A stretch of 64,000 nt of DNA, taken from assembly GCA_032718475.1 (NCBI GenBank), contig JAUCBJ010006674.1, positions 1 to 64,000 of the forward strand. The letters run 5' to 3'. The position numbers and the translations under genes are program-made. This DNA is from Nemertoderma westbladi. Its lineage: Eukaryota > Xenacoelomorpha > Nemertodermatida > Nemertodermatidae. This document shows positions 1-11,589 of the stretch, piece after piece; position 1 is the first letter of the stretch; every line of letters begins with the position of its first letter. The notes beneath the pieces are model-generated. The model did not search any database. It saw nothing but the letters and a program-made list of their open reading frames with translations, and was not told the DNA's origin.

Positions 1-519
1 CTAGTAAAAGGGGTCTATGCAGCTACAGGTGGCACCTCCTTTATGCTGCATGGAGGTGGCAAGTTTTCTTGATCAATGACCTAGAATACCTGACCTGACC
101 TGACAATAACGATACGCTTTGGTCATCTCATACATTATAATCGTCCTCTAGTTTCGGCGATTAGAATAGCAATGGTTGAAGTGCGACTACAACTAAACTA
201 CCGGTACTTTGGTGTGGGTCATTTAGCAGTAAAGGCCCTTTGGCCCTTTTTGAGCAGATAGTTTGTGTTTGGTTAAGCAAAGGGTATACGGAGCTTCTGA
301 TATTGGAGCAATGTGGGAACACAGGTTGCCTTTAAATCACACATTATGCTGTAAATTTAACTTAACTTCTATTATCAAAAATGTCAATTTACCACACAGG
401 AGGTGTATATATTAATTAAAAAATACTAGTGATGACGTCTTCCTGTTTGTTTTACTATTTGGCATTGTAACGGATTCCTACAGGAAGGATATAATTAATG
501 GATTTAAATAAACTCTTAC
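1..519. other. non-coding flank / intron at left edge
   Basis: No convincing coding sequence. It lies downstream (minus-strand sense) of the EGF exon ending near 520 and is best read as the next intron of that gene, whose remaining exons are outside the window. Confidence 0.5.
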
Positions 520-990
520 TAACCGAAAGTTTTCGTTGTCTAACCGCTCGCATTGACCGTATTGGCCGCACAGATCCGGTATATCTTTACACGGGTCAAC
601 ATTTTCGCAATTTGTTCCAGAATACTTTGTAGAAGAACAATTACAGTGGTAGGTATCATTAACAGGCGTGCAGACACCCTCGTTCAGACACGGGGCCTCT
701 TTGTTACAAATATTCTCGTATCCACAATCGATCCCAGTGTAAGCCTCTGGACACTGACAGCGATGTGTTCGTTCTGTTAGTTTAACACAAGTTCCACCGT
801 TATTACAGAGTTCACTGACTCCGCAAGGGTCGTACTTGTCGCAGAGCGTACCATAGTAGCCAGGGCGACAGTCGCAGTGGGGTTTATAGTCGGTTCGTCT
901 GGAACAGTTGGCGCCATTCAGACAGGGTTGGGCTACGCACGGGTCTCGTTGTTCACAGTTTGGCCCAATGTAAGGAGGGCTGCACTGACA
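520..990 (-). CDS. EGF-repeat exon (EGF-like repeats 9-13 of the visible set)
   Basis: A minus-strand exon coding for the end of one EGF-like repeat, three complete ones and the start of a fifth. The cysteine pattern is the usual CxxxPCLNGAxC...CxC...GxxC (for example CVAQPCLNGANC and CLNEGVC). The acceptor is TTTATAG before TGT at 990 and it joins the preceding exon in phase 0 (DSYE then CQC). The 3' end is ambiguous: GTAAGAG puts the end at 520 (phase 0), GTTAGT puts it at 524 (phase 2). EGF repeats of this type act outside the cell in adhesion, matrix or receptor-ligand proteins. I see no evidence that separates Notch-ligand, Fat/Crumbs or matrix classes. The gene continues beyond the left edge, so the C-terminus is unknown. 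Confidence 0.85.
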
Positions 991-1247
991 CTATAAAGTA
1001 GAAGACATTATTACCGTATTTAATATGTCAAAAAATTATAAAGTTGCAGAAAAAGTTATAAAGTAGAAGATACTTTTATTTCACTAGGCCAACCTTTAGC
1101 TTTTTATTCCCAAACACAATTCCCTTATGTTGTGTAATAATAATGATATTCAACAATTATAATTACTGTTTGTAGAGTAGCGAGAACATTAATTAAACTC
1201 CCTACCAGCTCCCTACCCCTTAAAGCTCCCTACCCCTTAAAGCTCCC

Positions 1248-1343
1248 TACCCCGCATGACTTTCGCGAGATTATCCGCATCTTCAAAGCCAGTTTCCTTT
1301 ATGTAAGAGGCGTCTCAAGAAAGACATGGACTGTTCAAAATGC
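1248..1343 (-). mobile_element. LINE fragment (3' end of RT ORF), left piece
   Basis: About 85 bp closely resembles 45450-45540 of the minus-strand LINE: both contain the block for the C-terminal RT region, with TGCGTCTCAAGAAAG in the 45 kb copy and GGCGTCTCAAGAAAG here. The match stops near 1343, where a TIR element has inserted, and resumes at about 2023. Confidence 0.6.
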
Positions 1344-1346
1344 ATA

Positions 1347-2020
1347 TGTGGTGTGTCAAGTAGAAACGTATATTATCAGAAAAATCTTTTTTTTTAATTT
1401 TTTTATGGATAGGGAATGGATTTTTTAGAATTTTTCGGCCTATCTAGTGGAATATCAGAGTTCAAAACGACACCAGACATCCATTCATATTTCTGTCTGT
1501 CGGTCTATTTGTCTGTCAAACATTAAAAAAACATACTAACTAACAAAAATTCTCGCTAAAAAGGTTTTCGGGTTCGTGATTTCATTTCCGATATCAGTTT
1601 TCACAATTCATGGAATCTATACAGCCTGTCCGCCTGTCTGTCTGTCCGTCTTTTTGTCAGGCTGTCCGTCAAACATTAAGAATACATACAAACTAGCTAA
1701 AATTCTCGTTATGGGGGTTTCTCGGGTTGGTGATTTCATTTCTGATGTAAGTTATCACATTCCATGAAATCTAGACTGTTTGTCCGCCTGTCCGTCACTT
1801 TGCCAATCTGTCTGTCATTAGATATTTGCAAACAAAGGATTGCGTCTATGTGGTTTAAATCAAAATTTTCGGATTCCTCGTAAAATTTTGAGTCAGAAAC
1901 TGTCGTTCTAGCCCATAGTGTCTTGCAAGAAGAAAAATAAACATATCATAAAACTTTAAATGCGTTTTTCTCAGATCGTCTTTTTTTTATACTAGATACG
2001 TTTATACTTGACACGCCACA
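1347..2020. mobile_element. TIR element (MITE-like) with TA target duplication
   Basis: The ends are inverted repeats of about 25 bp: left TGTGGTGTGTCAAGTAGAAA, right (reverse complement) TGTGGCGTGTCAAGTATAAA. The dinucleotide TA flanks both ends (1345-1346 and 2021-2022). No transposase is encoded. It splits a LINE fragment in two, which independently supports insertion. The TA duplication suggests mobilisation by a Tc1/mariner-type transposase; that is an inference. Confidence 0.7.
1480..1800. repeat. two direct copies of a ~145-bp unit inside the TIR element
   Basis: The block beginning with TCTGTCTGTC, through CAAACATTAA and GGTGATTTCATTTC, occurs twice in tandem with modest divergence, followed by a third partial start. 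Similar TCTGTCTG-type stretches occur near 17.0 kb and 26.5 kb, so this is a dispersed repeat. Confidence 0.6.
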
Positions 2021-2022
2021 TA

Positions 2023-2225
2023 TTCTCTCCGTGCGCTGCCGAACAACGAGATCGTGCACGGCATGGTCCTCACGCAGAAAACAATATCTTGAAAAGCGGA
2101 AAGGCTCCGTTCAAGTGTCACAATTGGGGGGACCAAAGAGACACCTCCAATGCTTATTAGTGTCTGGATGGAGAAAGGACCCGACATTTTGGTCCATAGC
2201 GAAAACACATTTTTTCGCTTCAATT
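2023..2225 (-). mobile_element. LINE fragment (3' part of RT ORF), right piece
   Basis: The minus strand encodes a stretch containing IGGVSLVPP, matching NIGGVSLVPPGLTLE of the LINE at 45.6 kb and NIGDVPLVSP of the plus-strand copy at 13.9 kb. It is the continuation of the 1248-1343 piece, interrupted by the TIR element. Confidence 0.7.
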
Positions 2226-2343
2226 AGATTACAACGAATCTTGGCACTTAATCAATATATTAATAGCCCCAGTATTGATAGTTGGACAAATTTAAATAAT
2301 ATACTTACATTTACAATAAATAGTTTATGAAATGTAGCGTTAC

Positions 2344-2507
2344 CTCGTATGAATCCGTTGTATTTTTACAAACTCCGGAATGTCGACATGGAGTGCGTCT
2401 GCAGAGGTTTTCTTTCTCACAAATATCACCATAGAAACCAGTAGGACACATGCAATGATACTGATGCGACTGAATTCTTTGACATGTACCGCCATTAAGG
2501 CAGTTTT
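2344..2507 (-). CDS. EGF-repeat exon (repeat 8 end, repeat 9 start)
   Basis: A 164-bp exon. Acceptor CTCCTCAG before position 2507, donor GAG|GTAACG after 2344. It enters in phase 1 from the 3064-3215 exon (HNPG then ENCLNGGTC) and leaves in phase 0 into the 990 exon. It encodes CLNGGTC...CMCPTGFYGDIC and the first half of the next repeat (CRRTPCRHSGVC). The cysteine spacing is standard. Confidence 0.9.
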
Positions 2508-3063
2508 CTGAGGAGGAAAAAATCGAAAATTGTATCAATATGTTTGCTGTTGTTGATTATTCCTTGTTGATTATTTTTTCAAGTTTTCTTACCCTTTACT
2601 GATGTATTAAATATATACATATACTGTATTACAAATACAAGTTTGAGGGAGCTGAAATGAGATCCTTCCAGGTTTCCCATTTATACATAGTTAGTTGTCG
2701 CAATTTCGTTTCTCCCAAATCAAATATCCATTTCAAGTTGTTCTCTATATATCATAGCCAGTCGTCCCCACGTGGATGCCTATTGTGTTGGTTACCAAAA
2801 AAGTAGTTCTGGAAAGACCTCATGTTTACTTATCCAATTGTGTAAACAGAATCGTATAGTCTGCGCTCATGTAGACTATAGTTGGTACAGGTCGTATTGT
2901 ACAATATAGGTCGGTGTTTGTCATGTGTTGTCTCCAGCTGATGTTTAATGCTTGTTAAAATTAACTGTAAGTTTCATATCTACTCTTTCAAATACTCTAA
3001 AGGGTGGGGTTATTAAAATAATTATTATGAATTACTATTAAAAAAAAGGTAATGTGCTCTTAC
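2508..3063 (-). other. intron
   Basis: AT-rich, no coding potential or clear repeat seen. Bounded by a GT donor at 3063 and an AG acceptor at 2508 on the minus strand. Confidence 0.7.
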
Positions 3064-3215
3064 CTCCTGGATTGTGGCTGTATTTACATGGGGAAAATAG
3101 TTGGCAGTCCTTTCCCGCCCACCGCTTCTCGCAGGTACACATATAGTCGTTGTGGCCCTGAAAGTCGCACTTGGTTGCATGGATACTGCAAGGTCTATCG
3201 CTCACACATGGGTCA
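3064..3215 (-). CDS. EGF-repeat exon (repeat 7 and start of 8)
   Basis: A 152-bp exon, acceptor TTTTGCAG, donor GGAG|GTAAGAG. It enters in phase 2 (QFR then DPC) and leaves in phase 1. It encodes CVSDRPCSIHATKC...CTCEKRWAGKDC, a slightly divergent EGF-like repeat without the usual asparagine-glycine pair, then the start of the following repeat (CKYSHNPG). Confidence 0.88.
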
Positions 3216-3547
3216 CTGCAAAAGGGTTTAAGAATAAGAGATATAAAATAATTTGACCTAATGTGGATAGAAATGATAATGCATATTGTTGGTCTATTTT
3301 GTACTTTTGCATTTGGTACCGGTATCTTTACTATTTACCACAACTCGCCTATTCCTTTTGAATTATTCTATCACAGATAATATAAAAGTACACTGCATAC
3401 AAAATAAAAAGCCCTCCACCGAAGTCAACTTTGAGTTTTACATATAAGATTATAAAAAAAGGGGGGAAATTTAAAATGATTTAAAATTATCTTAGTTTAC
3501 TATTTACTAGTTTTCTGTTTATTTACTTGTATTCTTTATTCACTTAC
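3216..3547 (-). other. intron
   Basis: A 332-bp AT-rich intron with GTAAGTG donor and TTTTGCAG acceptor on the minus strand. Nothing else seen. Confidence 0.75.
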
Positions 3548-3723
3548 CGGAACTGACACATCTGTCCTCTATACTCCTTGGTACATTTGCAAAGGAACCC
3601 ATCGGAGGCGCTGGAACTGATGACGCAGCTCCCGTTGTTGTGACAGGGACTGCTGGTACATGCGTCTCTTAGTTCGCAGTTGGTTCCTTTAAACCCAACT
3701 GGACAACTGCATTTATATTCCTC
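3548..3723 (-). CDS. EGF-repeat exon (repeat 5 end, repeat 6)
   Basis: A 176-bp exon, acceptor AAATTTAG, donor TTCCG|GTAAGTG. It enters in phase 0 (NITQ then EEYKC) and leaves in phase 2. It encodes [12 protein letters not shown], then [12 protein letters not shown]...[12 protein letters not shown]. The intron cuts mid-repeat, before the fifth cysteine, as in several neighbouring exons of this gene. Confidence 0.9.
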
Positions 3724-4014
3724 CTAAATTTGTAATAAGAAAGTAACATTTAAGAGCATTGCAGACCACATAGGCATAAAAGAAATCAAACAGCACTTTA
3801 ATAAATTATATCAATAGGAATCTCTTGCAGCTCAGTTCGCCCGAAGGTGTTGGTTAACTTTGACAAGGACGTTGGGATGGGAATATTCCGGTAGTAATGA
3901 TGATATATCTGTGGCCAGTTTTGGACGACACGTTAGCTTTAGATTGCTCCCAAACTTACCAGCATTAGATCGCAGCTCATATTATATGTTATATTGCTGA
4001 AGGGAACATCTAAC

Positions 4015-4200
4015 CTGGGTTATATTGCTGCAAACGCCCCCATTGAGACAGGGGTTGCTTTTACACGGATCTTTTAGTTCGCAGAAAGCTCCGTGAAGTC
4101 CGTCCGAGCACTGACAAAGGAACTCAGTTTGGGACATATTGACGCAAACCCCGTTTCCATGGCAATTTATATTCGTGCAACTGTTGTAAAACTCGCAATT
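4015..4200 (-). CDS. EGF-repeat exon (repeat 4 and half of 5)
   Basis: A 186-bp exon, phase 0 at both ends, acceptor TTCCTAG, donor CCCAG|GTTAG. It encodes NCEFYNSCTNINCHGNGVC...CQCSDGLHGAFC, then CKSNPCLNGGVC. It joins the 7169-7313 exon as GYYGK then NCEF, exactly restoring the sixth cysteine of repeat 3. Confidence 0.9.
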
Positions 4201-7168
4201 CTAGGAACAAAATGAAAACATTCATGCATATTTTTAGGTTATATTTTTAGAAAAATAAGTTGATTATGAATGTACCACCAAGGTGCTATAATTCCCAGTC
4301 ATCATCAAATTCAAAATGTCCAGGAATCATCTCATTGGCGTTATTGGTTAGGTTTGTGTTATTTAATAGCTAAATGTGGTTGGTATACCATAGCACTGTG
4401 ATAGCAAGCAACCTTCGCCAACCCCCATCCCTCTTATACCCACTTGTATTGATTGCCTTCTCGGCTTAGTCTTCCGCTTTTATATCTGAATATAATTGAT
4501 CCGCCTCATTTGCAGTGGCCCCCCCGCTCTGTTTTCCAATTGAGTCATGAAACTCCAGCTATAAAAACTTATAGGAAAGCAACCGACTTAGTCCATGCTG
4601 ATAATCTGGCGGCTGCGGTATTTTCCATTGCTCCCTCAAATATCTTGTTATTAGTGCAGCAAGATTAAAGGATTGCTTAGCTGACCATGCCAGTGTTATC
4701 TTTGTCCATCTTATTCCTTATTTATATTGTGCAATCATGTGGCGGAGATTAAAGTTTTTAGTATAGCATATGAAATACCCAGGAGGCATGTGCTGCTGGC
4801 TGGCAAAGCATCACAATATTATAATACACAATCGCCATATAATTAAAAACAAGATCTCGCTTCGAGCTAGAATGTTGAATGAATTGCTGGAAATAAACCA
4901 ATTTGTAGGTAAATATAATGAATATTTTTCCAAAACAAGTTTGTCCTTATATGGATATATAATGTAATAAGGAGAATATAGGAAACATAAGTAAATAAAT
5001 ATTATATTCATATTGTCCATAAATATAACTAAATAATTTATGTTTATTAATATAAAATTAACATAAATACATCGTCACAAATTTCATACCACTCACATAC
5101 ATACATACATATATACATACATACATACACACCTATCCCTATATCCATATAGGGGTCAAACCCCACCAGGATGCATCGCTTACTGGCCCCGTAACGCAAT
5201 TAATAGGCGATCAGCCCTGTAAATCCACAATTCATCTGTTTTATCAAGTCTTATAAAGTCTTTCTCAACAGACGGTTTAGGACACAAATTTATCGGTGAC
5301 TAATTCAATATATTGTTTGTTGACCTCAATGCATTAACTATATAGCTTCTACAACGCGATGGATGATGCATTCTTCTTCCGTAACCAACTGTGAGGATGA
5401 GGACCATATCACTATGGGACGAACGACTAAGTAAGTTTTAGTAAGTTAAGTTAAGGAACTAAGTAAGTTAGTTTTTGGGAGTCAGGTGGGGGCGGGATTA
5501 TTGATGCAAATCCAATCTCGGCGAATTAACAATGTCAATTATCAATAAAAGGAAAGGAGCAGGTTAAGAGACATCTTATTCCAACCAAAACAATATTTTA
5601 TTTTTGCTCCTAATCAGCTGTTATCAGTTGTGACGACGGTTCAATTTTGAATGCGTCGAGAGTCCTCCATCTGAAGTTTTGGTATACTTTCCGTGAGTTT
5701 CCTAACATCATAAAGAATCCAATCAGAATCTCGTGTCGATGTACCGGGATGGGAAGCTAACTGCAATATGTTATAATCATAAAAGTTTGCATATCGGTGG
5801 AATATAGGATACCGATTTGCAGTAAGGCAAACTAAGTCGCTACATGATCAGGGGCAGTTGGTTACTCCACCCAAAATTGATTTAATTATCATATTGGTGA
5901 CAGGGGCACGGGAATCCTTGTAGGCCCATCGAATCCTGCTCTAATCTCGTCTAATTCTCTGCTGCTGACTTTGCCATGTGGTATCGTTAATGACGAACTT
6001 TGATATGTCCAATTACTATGGTATCCGTGAATTGGTATAACTGACTGCCCAGCAATGGTTGAACCACTACCACTCAGTTACTCACTCGTTATTCACTAAT
6101 GATTGAAGGCAGGCATTGCATATCTTATGAAAAATATTTGAATTTATTATTATTAAATCAGTTAATAATGAATTTACATAAATTCATCATTAACTATATA
6201 GAAATAGTCACTATATTGTACAACATAATCGGGCTATTCACATTAATTAATGCCCAGTATCCATTGTGAACTAAAACCCGAAAAAACAGTAGGTCTGGGT
6301 GTTCTGTTTCGTTTTCAAATCAAAACTTAATAATTATATTATGAGTGGCGCACATTAATATGTGCGCGCATGATATGAGGCCGTGTGTGTATCAATGTAA
6401 TATATTGAATATGTATGTATTCAATATTTTTATATTCAACTTTTCATTATCATTAGTAAATAAACAAAACCATCTGGCTATATAACACACACAATCAAAC
6501 ATTGAAAGAACATTGTCACATCGGCTTCTCTCATATCTTAAAAGCTCTAATCATTTTAATAATTACCATTCCATCATGCAATTTAGTTAAAAGGCCTGTG
6601 ATAATCACGAGAATTCCCCATCAGATAAATAACTCCACTCATGTCACATTTCATTATGTAGCTGATGCCTCACAGTGATCGGTCGGTTGTGTTACTGAAT
6701 ACTGTTCTTCAGCGGTACCGGTAGAAGGCAATACGTAATTCTACGTTTTTGTCACGAAATTGCAAGGATATGACATGCGGCCTTTCCTGAATAATTCAAT
6801 TGCGCAATAATATATTATCATTCCCTAGTAACTGGACGCGGGGAGTATGGCACGTTGCATAGTACACTAATGGCATTCATTATGATAAGTGACCATATTT
6901 TTGCCAGTTGATGAGAACAAAGCGATAACTCAAATAGAAATACTATGCCAAACCAATGATAAATTTCATTATATATATTCTAAAATATATGTACTTATGT
7001 GCGTATATGTAATATGTAATATATACACTCAAAAATTACTACAATAATTCCGGTTTGTTGTGTAAACTTATTATCTGAGAGCATGAACTATATGAAGAAA
7101 ATAAACAAATAAACCCTAATATGTTTCTTGGATTTGATTTGATATGATAAGGTATAATTATATCTCAC
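4201..7168 (-). other. large intron (~3 kb)
   Basis: No exon with matching phase was found. Short ORFs near 4.45-4.97 kb match nothing I recognise. It contains a CATA microsatellite at 5095-5131 and is otherwise AT-rich single-copy-looking sequence. Confidence 0.6.
5095..5131. repeat. (CATA)n microsatellite
   Basis: Roughly nine CATA units, with one ATAT interruption. Confidence 0.9.
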
Positions 7169-7313
7169 CTTTCCGTAATATCCTTTATTGCAATCACAAG
7201 TGTATTCCTTTTTATTTTGAGGACGTGTCTTGCAAACCGCGCCATTTAGACAGGGGTTTGTCCTGCAGACATCGGCTTCCGAACAATTCTTGCCAAGGAA
7301 ACCCTTTTGGCAA
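7169..7313 (-). CDS. EGF-repeat exon (repeat 2 end, repeat 3)
   Basis: A 145-bp exon, acceptor TCATTGCAG, donor GAAAG|GTGAG. It enters in phase 2, completing the split codon so that RYVC continues HCQKGFLGKNC, and leaves in phase 0. It encodes CRTNPCLNGAVC...CDCNKGYYGK. The clean join with the exon at 8997-9186 supports one transcript. Confidence 0.9.
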
Positions 7314-8820
7314 CTGCAATGAGAAAGATTCAGAATATTAATAATTGAAGCGGTTAGTTCGAAAAGGGACTTAATGACAAATTTTCCAAAATAATTTTTA
7401 TTGCCTACATATAGCAGGATTTAAAGCTCTACCCGCCAGTGAGAGCTACAAAGCCGTATCGCAATTCCTTCTATGAGAAATCCGAGAAACAAAATTTCCC
7501 TTTTCTCTGGCTCTGGGCTACCAACACACAAATCGAAGTACCAAACCTGGGTTACCAAGAACCAAAGCCAGACTTCATATGAAATTCAACATGTTTCAAA
7601 ATATCAACATTAAAAACTGGTAGGATGTTTGATTGTTTGATGGAAAGATGTTGCGTTTTCATTATTATATTTTATTATCAAACAGGTAAAACGTTTGACT
7701 AATGATAATTATTTAAGATGAAGGGGCATTTATTATTTATTAACTTAGGTTGTTTTAATCCAACAAGATGCAGAAGTACATTTTTAAGATTGAGGGATTG
7801 TAGCGATGGGTGAAACTGTAACCGGAGCGGCACATTAATGAGGTTTCTTTATGGATAAGCTAATGTTTTTATAATTTGACCGGTGTGATAGTTGGCATAT
7901 CGAGAATGGATGGACGGGTAGGACACAGGTTGTGGCAGTGACGAGCAATTACCAAGAAATAATTATCCACAGCCGTCAAAATGAAACACTAAACTGTCAC
8001 AAATCCGAAATCAAAAGAAAAAAAATCTACACATTTTTTGACAACATTATTTGCAAATGAAGATTAAACTAATTCTGCAATTTAATTCACTATACTGAAG
8101 CTAAAACTGAATCCAAAATATTTTCTAATCTGTCTTAGTATTGATTTACATTATTGCTGCTGGCTCGCATCCTTATCGCAGATACGAAGAAATTAGGACT
8201 CTAGGATGAATATAGTCGGGATAATTGCCAAACTGTCTCTCAACGAAAAAAATAATTAAATACTTGTCTACCCCGCAGCCATAAAGCAAGCGATAAACAT
8301 TATATGAAAGGTATCACAATAAAAATTTATAATTAATCAATTCAGAATGTTAATGGCTCAAATTGAAACTTTATGCAGTAAAACAACACGTTCGGTGTAG
8401 CTTCTGCGCAGGACGAAGTAAGCAAGCTTGTTGTATGGGTACCACTATTTCAGCTTTTCCCCACTTGCCCTCCAGTGGGAGAATGGGGTACTGCTGACTG
8501 CTGAGTCCCCCACTCCAATTATATTTAAGACTTTGTACAGACTACGTGTGTACAAAGTTTGGTTTAATTAATATAATAAATGAATGAAATGAAATGAAAA
8601 GATTTAATAAATTATCAGCCTTCAAACATTTGCCGACAGGCAGACAGATAACGGTTGAAACAGCGGTATTGTGTAAATCAGTAAATATTTCACATTGATG
8701 AAATGGGCTTTGTATAAATAACTACCCAGTATATTATTAACCCTGATAATACCCATAATATTATTTGTTCCCAAAGCAATGCCTACACTTCCAACACAAA
8801 CACAATGCTAAAAGTATAAT
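7314..8820 (-). other. intron
   Basis: AT-rich. A short stretch near 8.58 kb (ATGAATGAAATGAAATGAAA) looks like the simple-repeat tail of a plus-strand CR1/L2-type LINE, but no coding part is left. Nothing else seen. Confidence 0.5.
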
Positions 8821-9043
8821 AAACTTATTGACAGACAAATAGACTCTGGCCTATAACAGTAATCGATCTCATTGTTAACTTACTGACAGATATATCGACT
8901 CTTGAGTATAAAATTCTCGGACCCGTTGTTAACTTACTGACATGACAGGCAGATCAACGCTCATATATAACAGTACCGGTTCCATTGATAACTTACTGAC
9001 AAACATATCGACTCTCATCTATAACTGTACAGGTTCCATTGTT
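8821..9043 (-). repeat. four tandem copies of the exon end plus splice donor
   Basis: Units of 54-59 bp start at about 8821, 8877, 8931 and 8990, each beginning with the reverse complement of the donor (AACTTACTGAC). The rightmost copy is the real exon end at 8997. The two middle copies keep the GTAAGT donor. The leftmost reads ATAAGT, so its GT is lost. Confidence 0.8.
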
Positions 9044-9186
9044 TTCGCACGGCTTTTCACTGCAGGCATCAAAGTCCTCACAATATTTTCCATGCACATT
9101 TTTGTTTAGGCACTGGCATGTAAAGTTGTCTGGATTAACTTCATCCTGTATGCATGTCCCATAATAGCAATGGGCTAACTGACAAC
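8997..9186 (-). CDS. EGF-repeat exon (repeats 1 and 2 of the visible set)
   Basis: A 190-bp exon, acceptor TCTATTTCAG, donor TGTCA|GTAAGT. It enters in phase 1 and leaves in phase 2. It encodes CQLAHCYYGTC...CQCLNKNVHGKYC and CSEKPCENNGTC. The donor lies in a tandemly repeated segment with further donor copies downstream. The entry phase (1) does not match the exit phase (0) of the cadherin-like exon at 12846-13117, so at least one undetected exon or an alternative splice site must lie between them if they belong to one gene. Confidence 0.88.
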
Positions 9187-9671
9187 CTGAAATAGAAATA
9201 TAAACAATTAGAGAACTGACTGGAGATGAGGTGGATTGCACATTCCCTCTGGAATGACACTTACAAAGAAATGACAGAAAAATCAATGCAATACCTATTT
9301 CCCTGTAAATTCCAATAACTCTCCGTTTGACAGTTATCATAATACAATTATTATACAACTGCCTGATAAAAGAGGCTGATTTCATTTCTCAGCATCGGAG
9401 CAGCAAGCCTAATTAAATATTAATAAAACGCCTCATTACCGAGGCCTAACTGCTTTGAATTTAATAAATGTCAATTGACAAACTCAATCCTGGGTGTCAT
9501 GAAAGGGTCTCCAAAGTGATGCTTCAATCTTTCTTAAGTTGCTGTTTTTTTGCACATGGTATCAAATATATTTTATTAATAATTATTGTAGGGAAACACA
9601 GAAGCCATATTGGCAATAATGAAATCTAGGTTATTTAGGTTATAATTATTCTAAACAAAAGACCCTAAAAT

Positions 9672-9938
9672 ATTGACTACCACAAGGTTCTGTGCTCGGC
9701 CCTATTTTATTCTCTATTTATACTCGATCACTCTCGAAAGTAATTGCTAAATACGGTATATCGTTCCATTTCTACGCTGATAACACAATTTATCTCGCGT
9801 TCAAACCGCAAAACCGCACTGCAGCCAATGAAAAAATGGAGCGTTGCTTGATCGATGTGCGTAAATGGATGACCGAACATTTGTTTTCCAACAAGGACTG
9901 TCATATAGCAAGCAGCAGTCTCGCCAGCTGCCCGGAAT
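9672..9938 (+). pseudogene. CR1/L2-type LINE reverse-transcriptase fragment
   Basis: The plus strand encodes the RT motif B region ([15 protein letters not shown]) and motif C region ([13 protein letters not shown]), then [12 protein letters not shown]. The catalytic YADD is YADN here, so the active site is mutated. It starts abruptly near 9672 and ends at a stop near 9938. It is a dead insertion in the intron or flank of the EGF gene. Confidence 0.8.
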
Positions 9939-10046
9939 AAACTTACCTACATGTTACTAATTGATTGATACTAAATGTTGCTTGAAGACTAAACGATGTG
10001 TAAGGATAATCCATACTGTCGACATCTAGGGGAGGGGTCTGCCATT

Positions 10047-10281
10047 TATAATGTGTAGAGGTTATGCTTATGGATATAGGTTCTTCCACAGCAATAAAAA
10101 CTATTCAAATTATTCGCGAGGCCTTGATGTGCTTGATTTTCAGTTTTGGTCTGTATAAATTTAGTTTTTCTTTTGATGTTTTAATCGCCTGATGAAGATG
10201 CCCGAAAGGGCCCGCGAATAATTATTATATTATTTATTGCTAAGGAAGCCAGCCCCTCTATCTATAACCTCTACATGTATA
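10047..10281. mobile_element. fold-back (TIR) element with CTGATGAAG...GAA motif
   Basis: Inverted ends TGTAGAGGTTAT (10054) and ATAACCTCTACA (10264-10275), plus a second inverted pair (ATTATTCGCG / CGCGAATAAT) further in. The inner arm carries CCTGATGAAGATGCCCGAAA followed by GGGCCCGCGAAT, a motif also seen in modified form at 11.88 kb and in the 24.3 kb hairpin. No coding capacity. Confidence 0.5.
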
Positions 10282-10607
10282 AGGATAACACTGATGTCAG
10301 TTTACATTCGTGTGGTATTTGATCAATAGCGTAACACCTATTATTATTTATTTATATAATAACTCAAAATCGGATTTAAAAAAATGTATAGAGCAAATTG
10401 AAATGAGATAATATTATCGAAGGAGAGTAAATCCCCAGGCTCATGGCACTTATGATATATTCAAAAGCAATGGTATTGAAAAATATGCTACATCATCCAA
10501 TGATCTAAACGCTAAAAAAAACGGTTAAAAATATAATTTATAAAATGGGAAAACTTTTGTTTGACTATAATAAATGTTGATATATATACTATGATAAAGT
10601 AAACCTT

Positions 10608-10700
10608 ACCCCAAAGATGGTTACGCTAATTAATGTCTCTCATGACCCGAAGATGGTCATGATAATGTCTCACTTACCCCGAAGATTGTTACGCTTTCGT
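10608..10700. repeat. three imperfect ~33-bp tandem units
   Basis: The phrase CCCCAAAGATGGTTACG and close variants recurs three times at about 33-bp spacing, with intervening AATGTCTC. Confidence 0.5.
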
Positions 10701-11589
10701 CTTGATGTGGCCCCTGAATGACTCTCTTTCTTATCGTTTGGGGGTATTACACTATGTGGCTGAATGTATATTCTCACCTGAAATAAAAAAAAGGCTGAAT
10801 GTATAATTTTCACCTGAAATAAAAAAAATATTAACAATATTAATGAAAAAAAAGAATTTTTACCCCATTCTTACTTTGTCTTTTGAGGCAAAGCTCTTTC
10901 ATCATTAACCCTTTTATGTTTAATCAATTTATTATAGGAACTGTTCTAGGGATCTTAACCTCGAATGATAAATTTATTTTACCGAAAATAACTTATCTTT
11001 TATTGGTGCAATTGTAGAACCAATCCAATCACATACATACATTTTAACCGGGTAGTGTATAAGATTAGGAATCACATAATTTTATATTGAAATAAATATC
11101 TCCCCAAACCACTTATGCGTTTCGACCTTACTGGGCCTCTCTCTCTATTCATCGTGGTTTCGTATTCGAAACTGGGACCTCGTATTAATGTCGTCAAAAC
11201 CAGCTATCATTTTATTAGCCACTGATTTTTATTAATCATAGTGACAATGTGTTGGCAAGTGTGTTTAAATGTAAGAATAAATGTACAGGGTGTCCATAAA
11301 ATGTTATACTTTTTTTATTTTGCTTTGTGCAGCTCCATGTTAATGATTTTCAATAATTATGGTGCTATTGGATAGCTAGAGAGTACTATTTTTTTGTTTC
11401 AAATTGATTTTGAGACAAATTAATTTTATTTTAAAGAAAGAAAGACTTTGCATAATTTCAAAAAATGGTATATATAATATGCATGATGGTTCGAAAAGAC
11501 AAACTGTCTTACAATTTGCACAACAATTCCCTGGGGAATGCCATCCTACTAATACTAACTAACATCAAGTGGGTTATCATTAAATTTAG

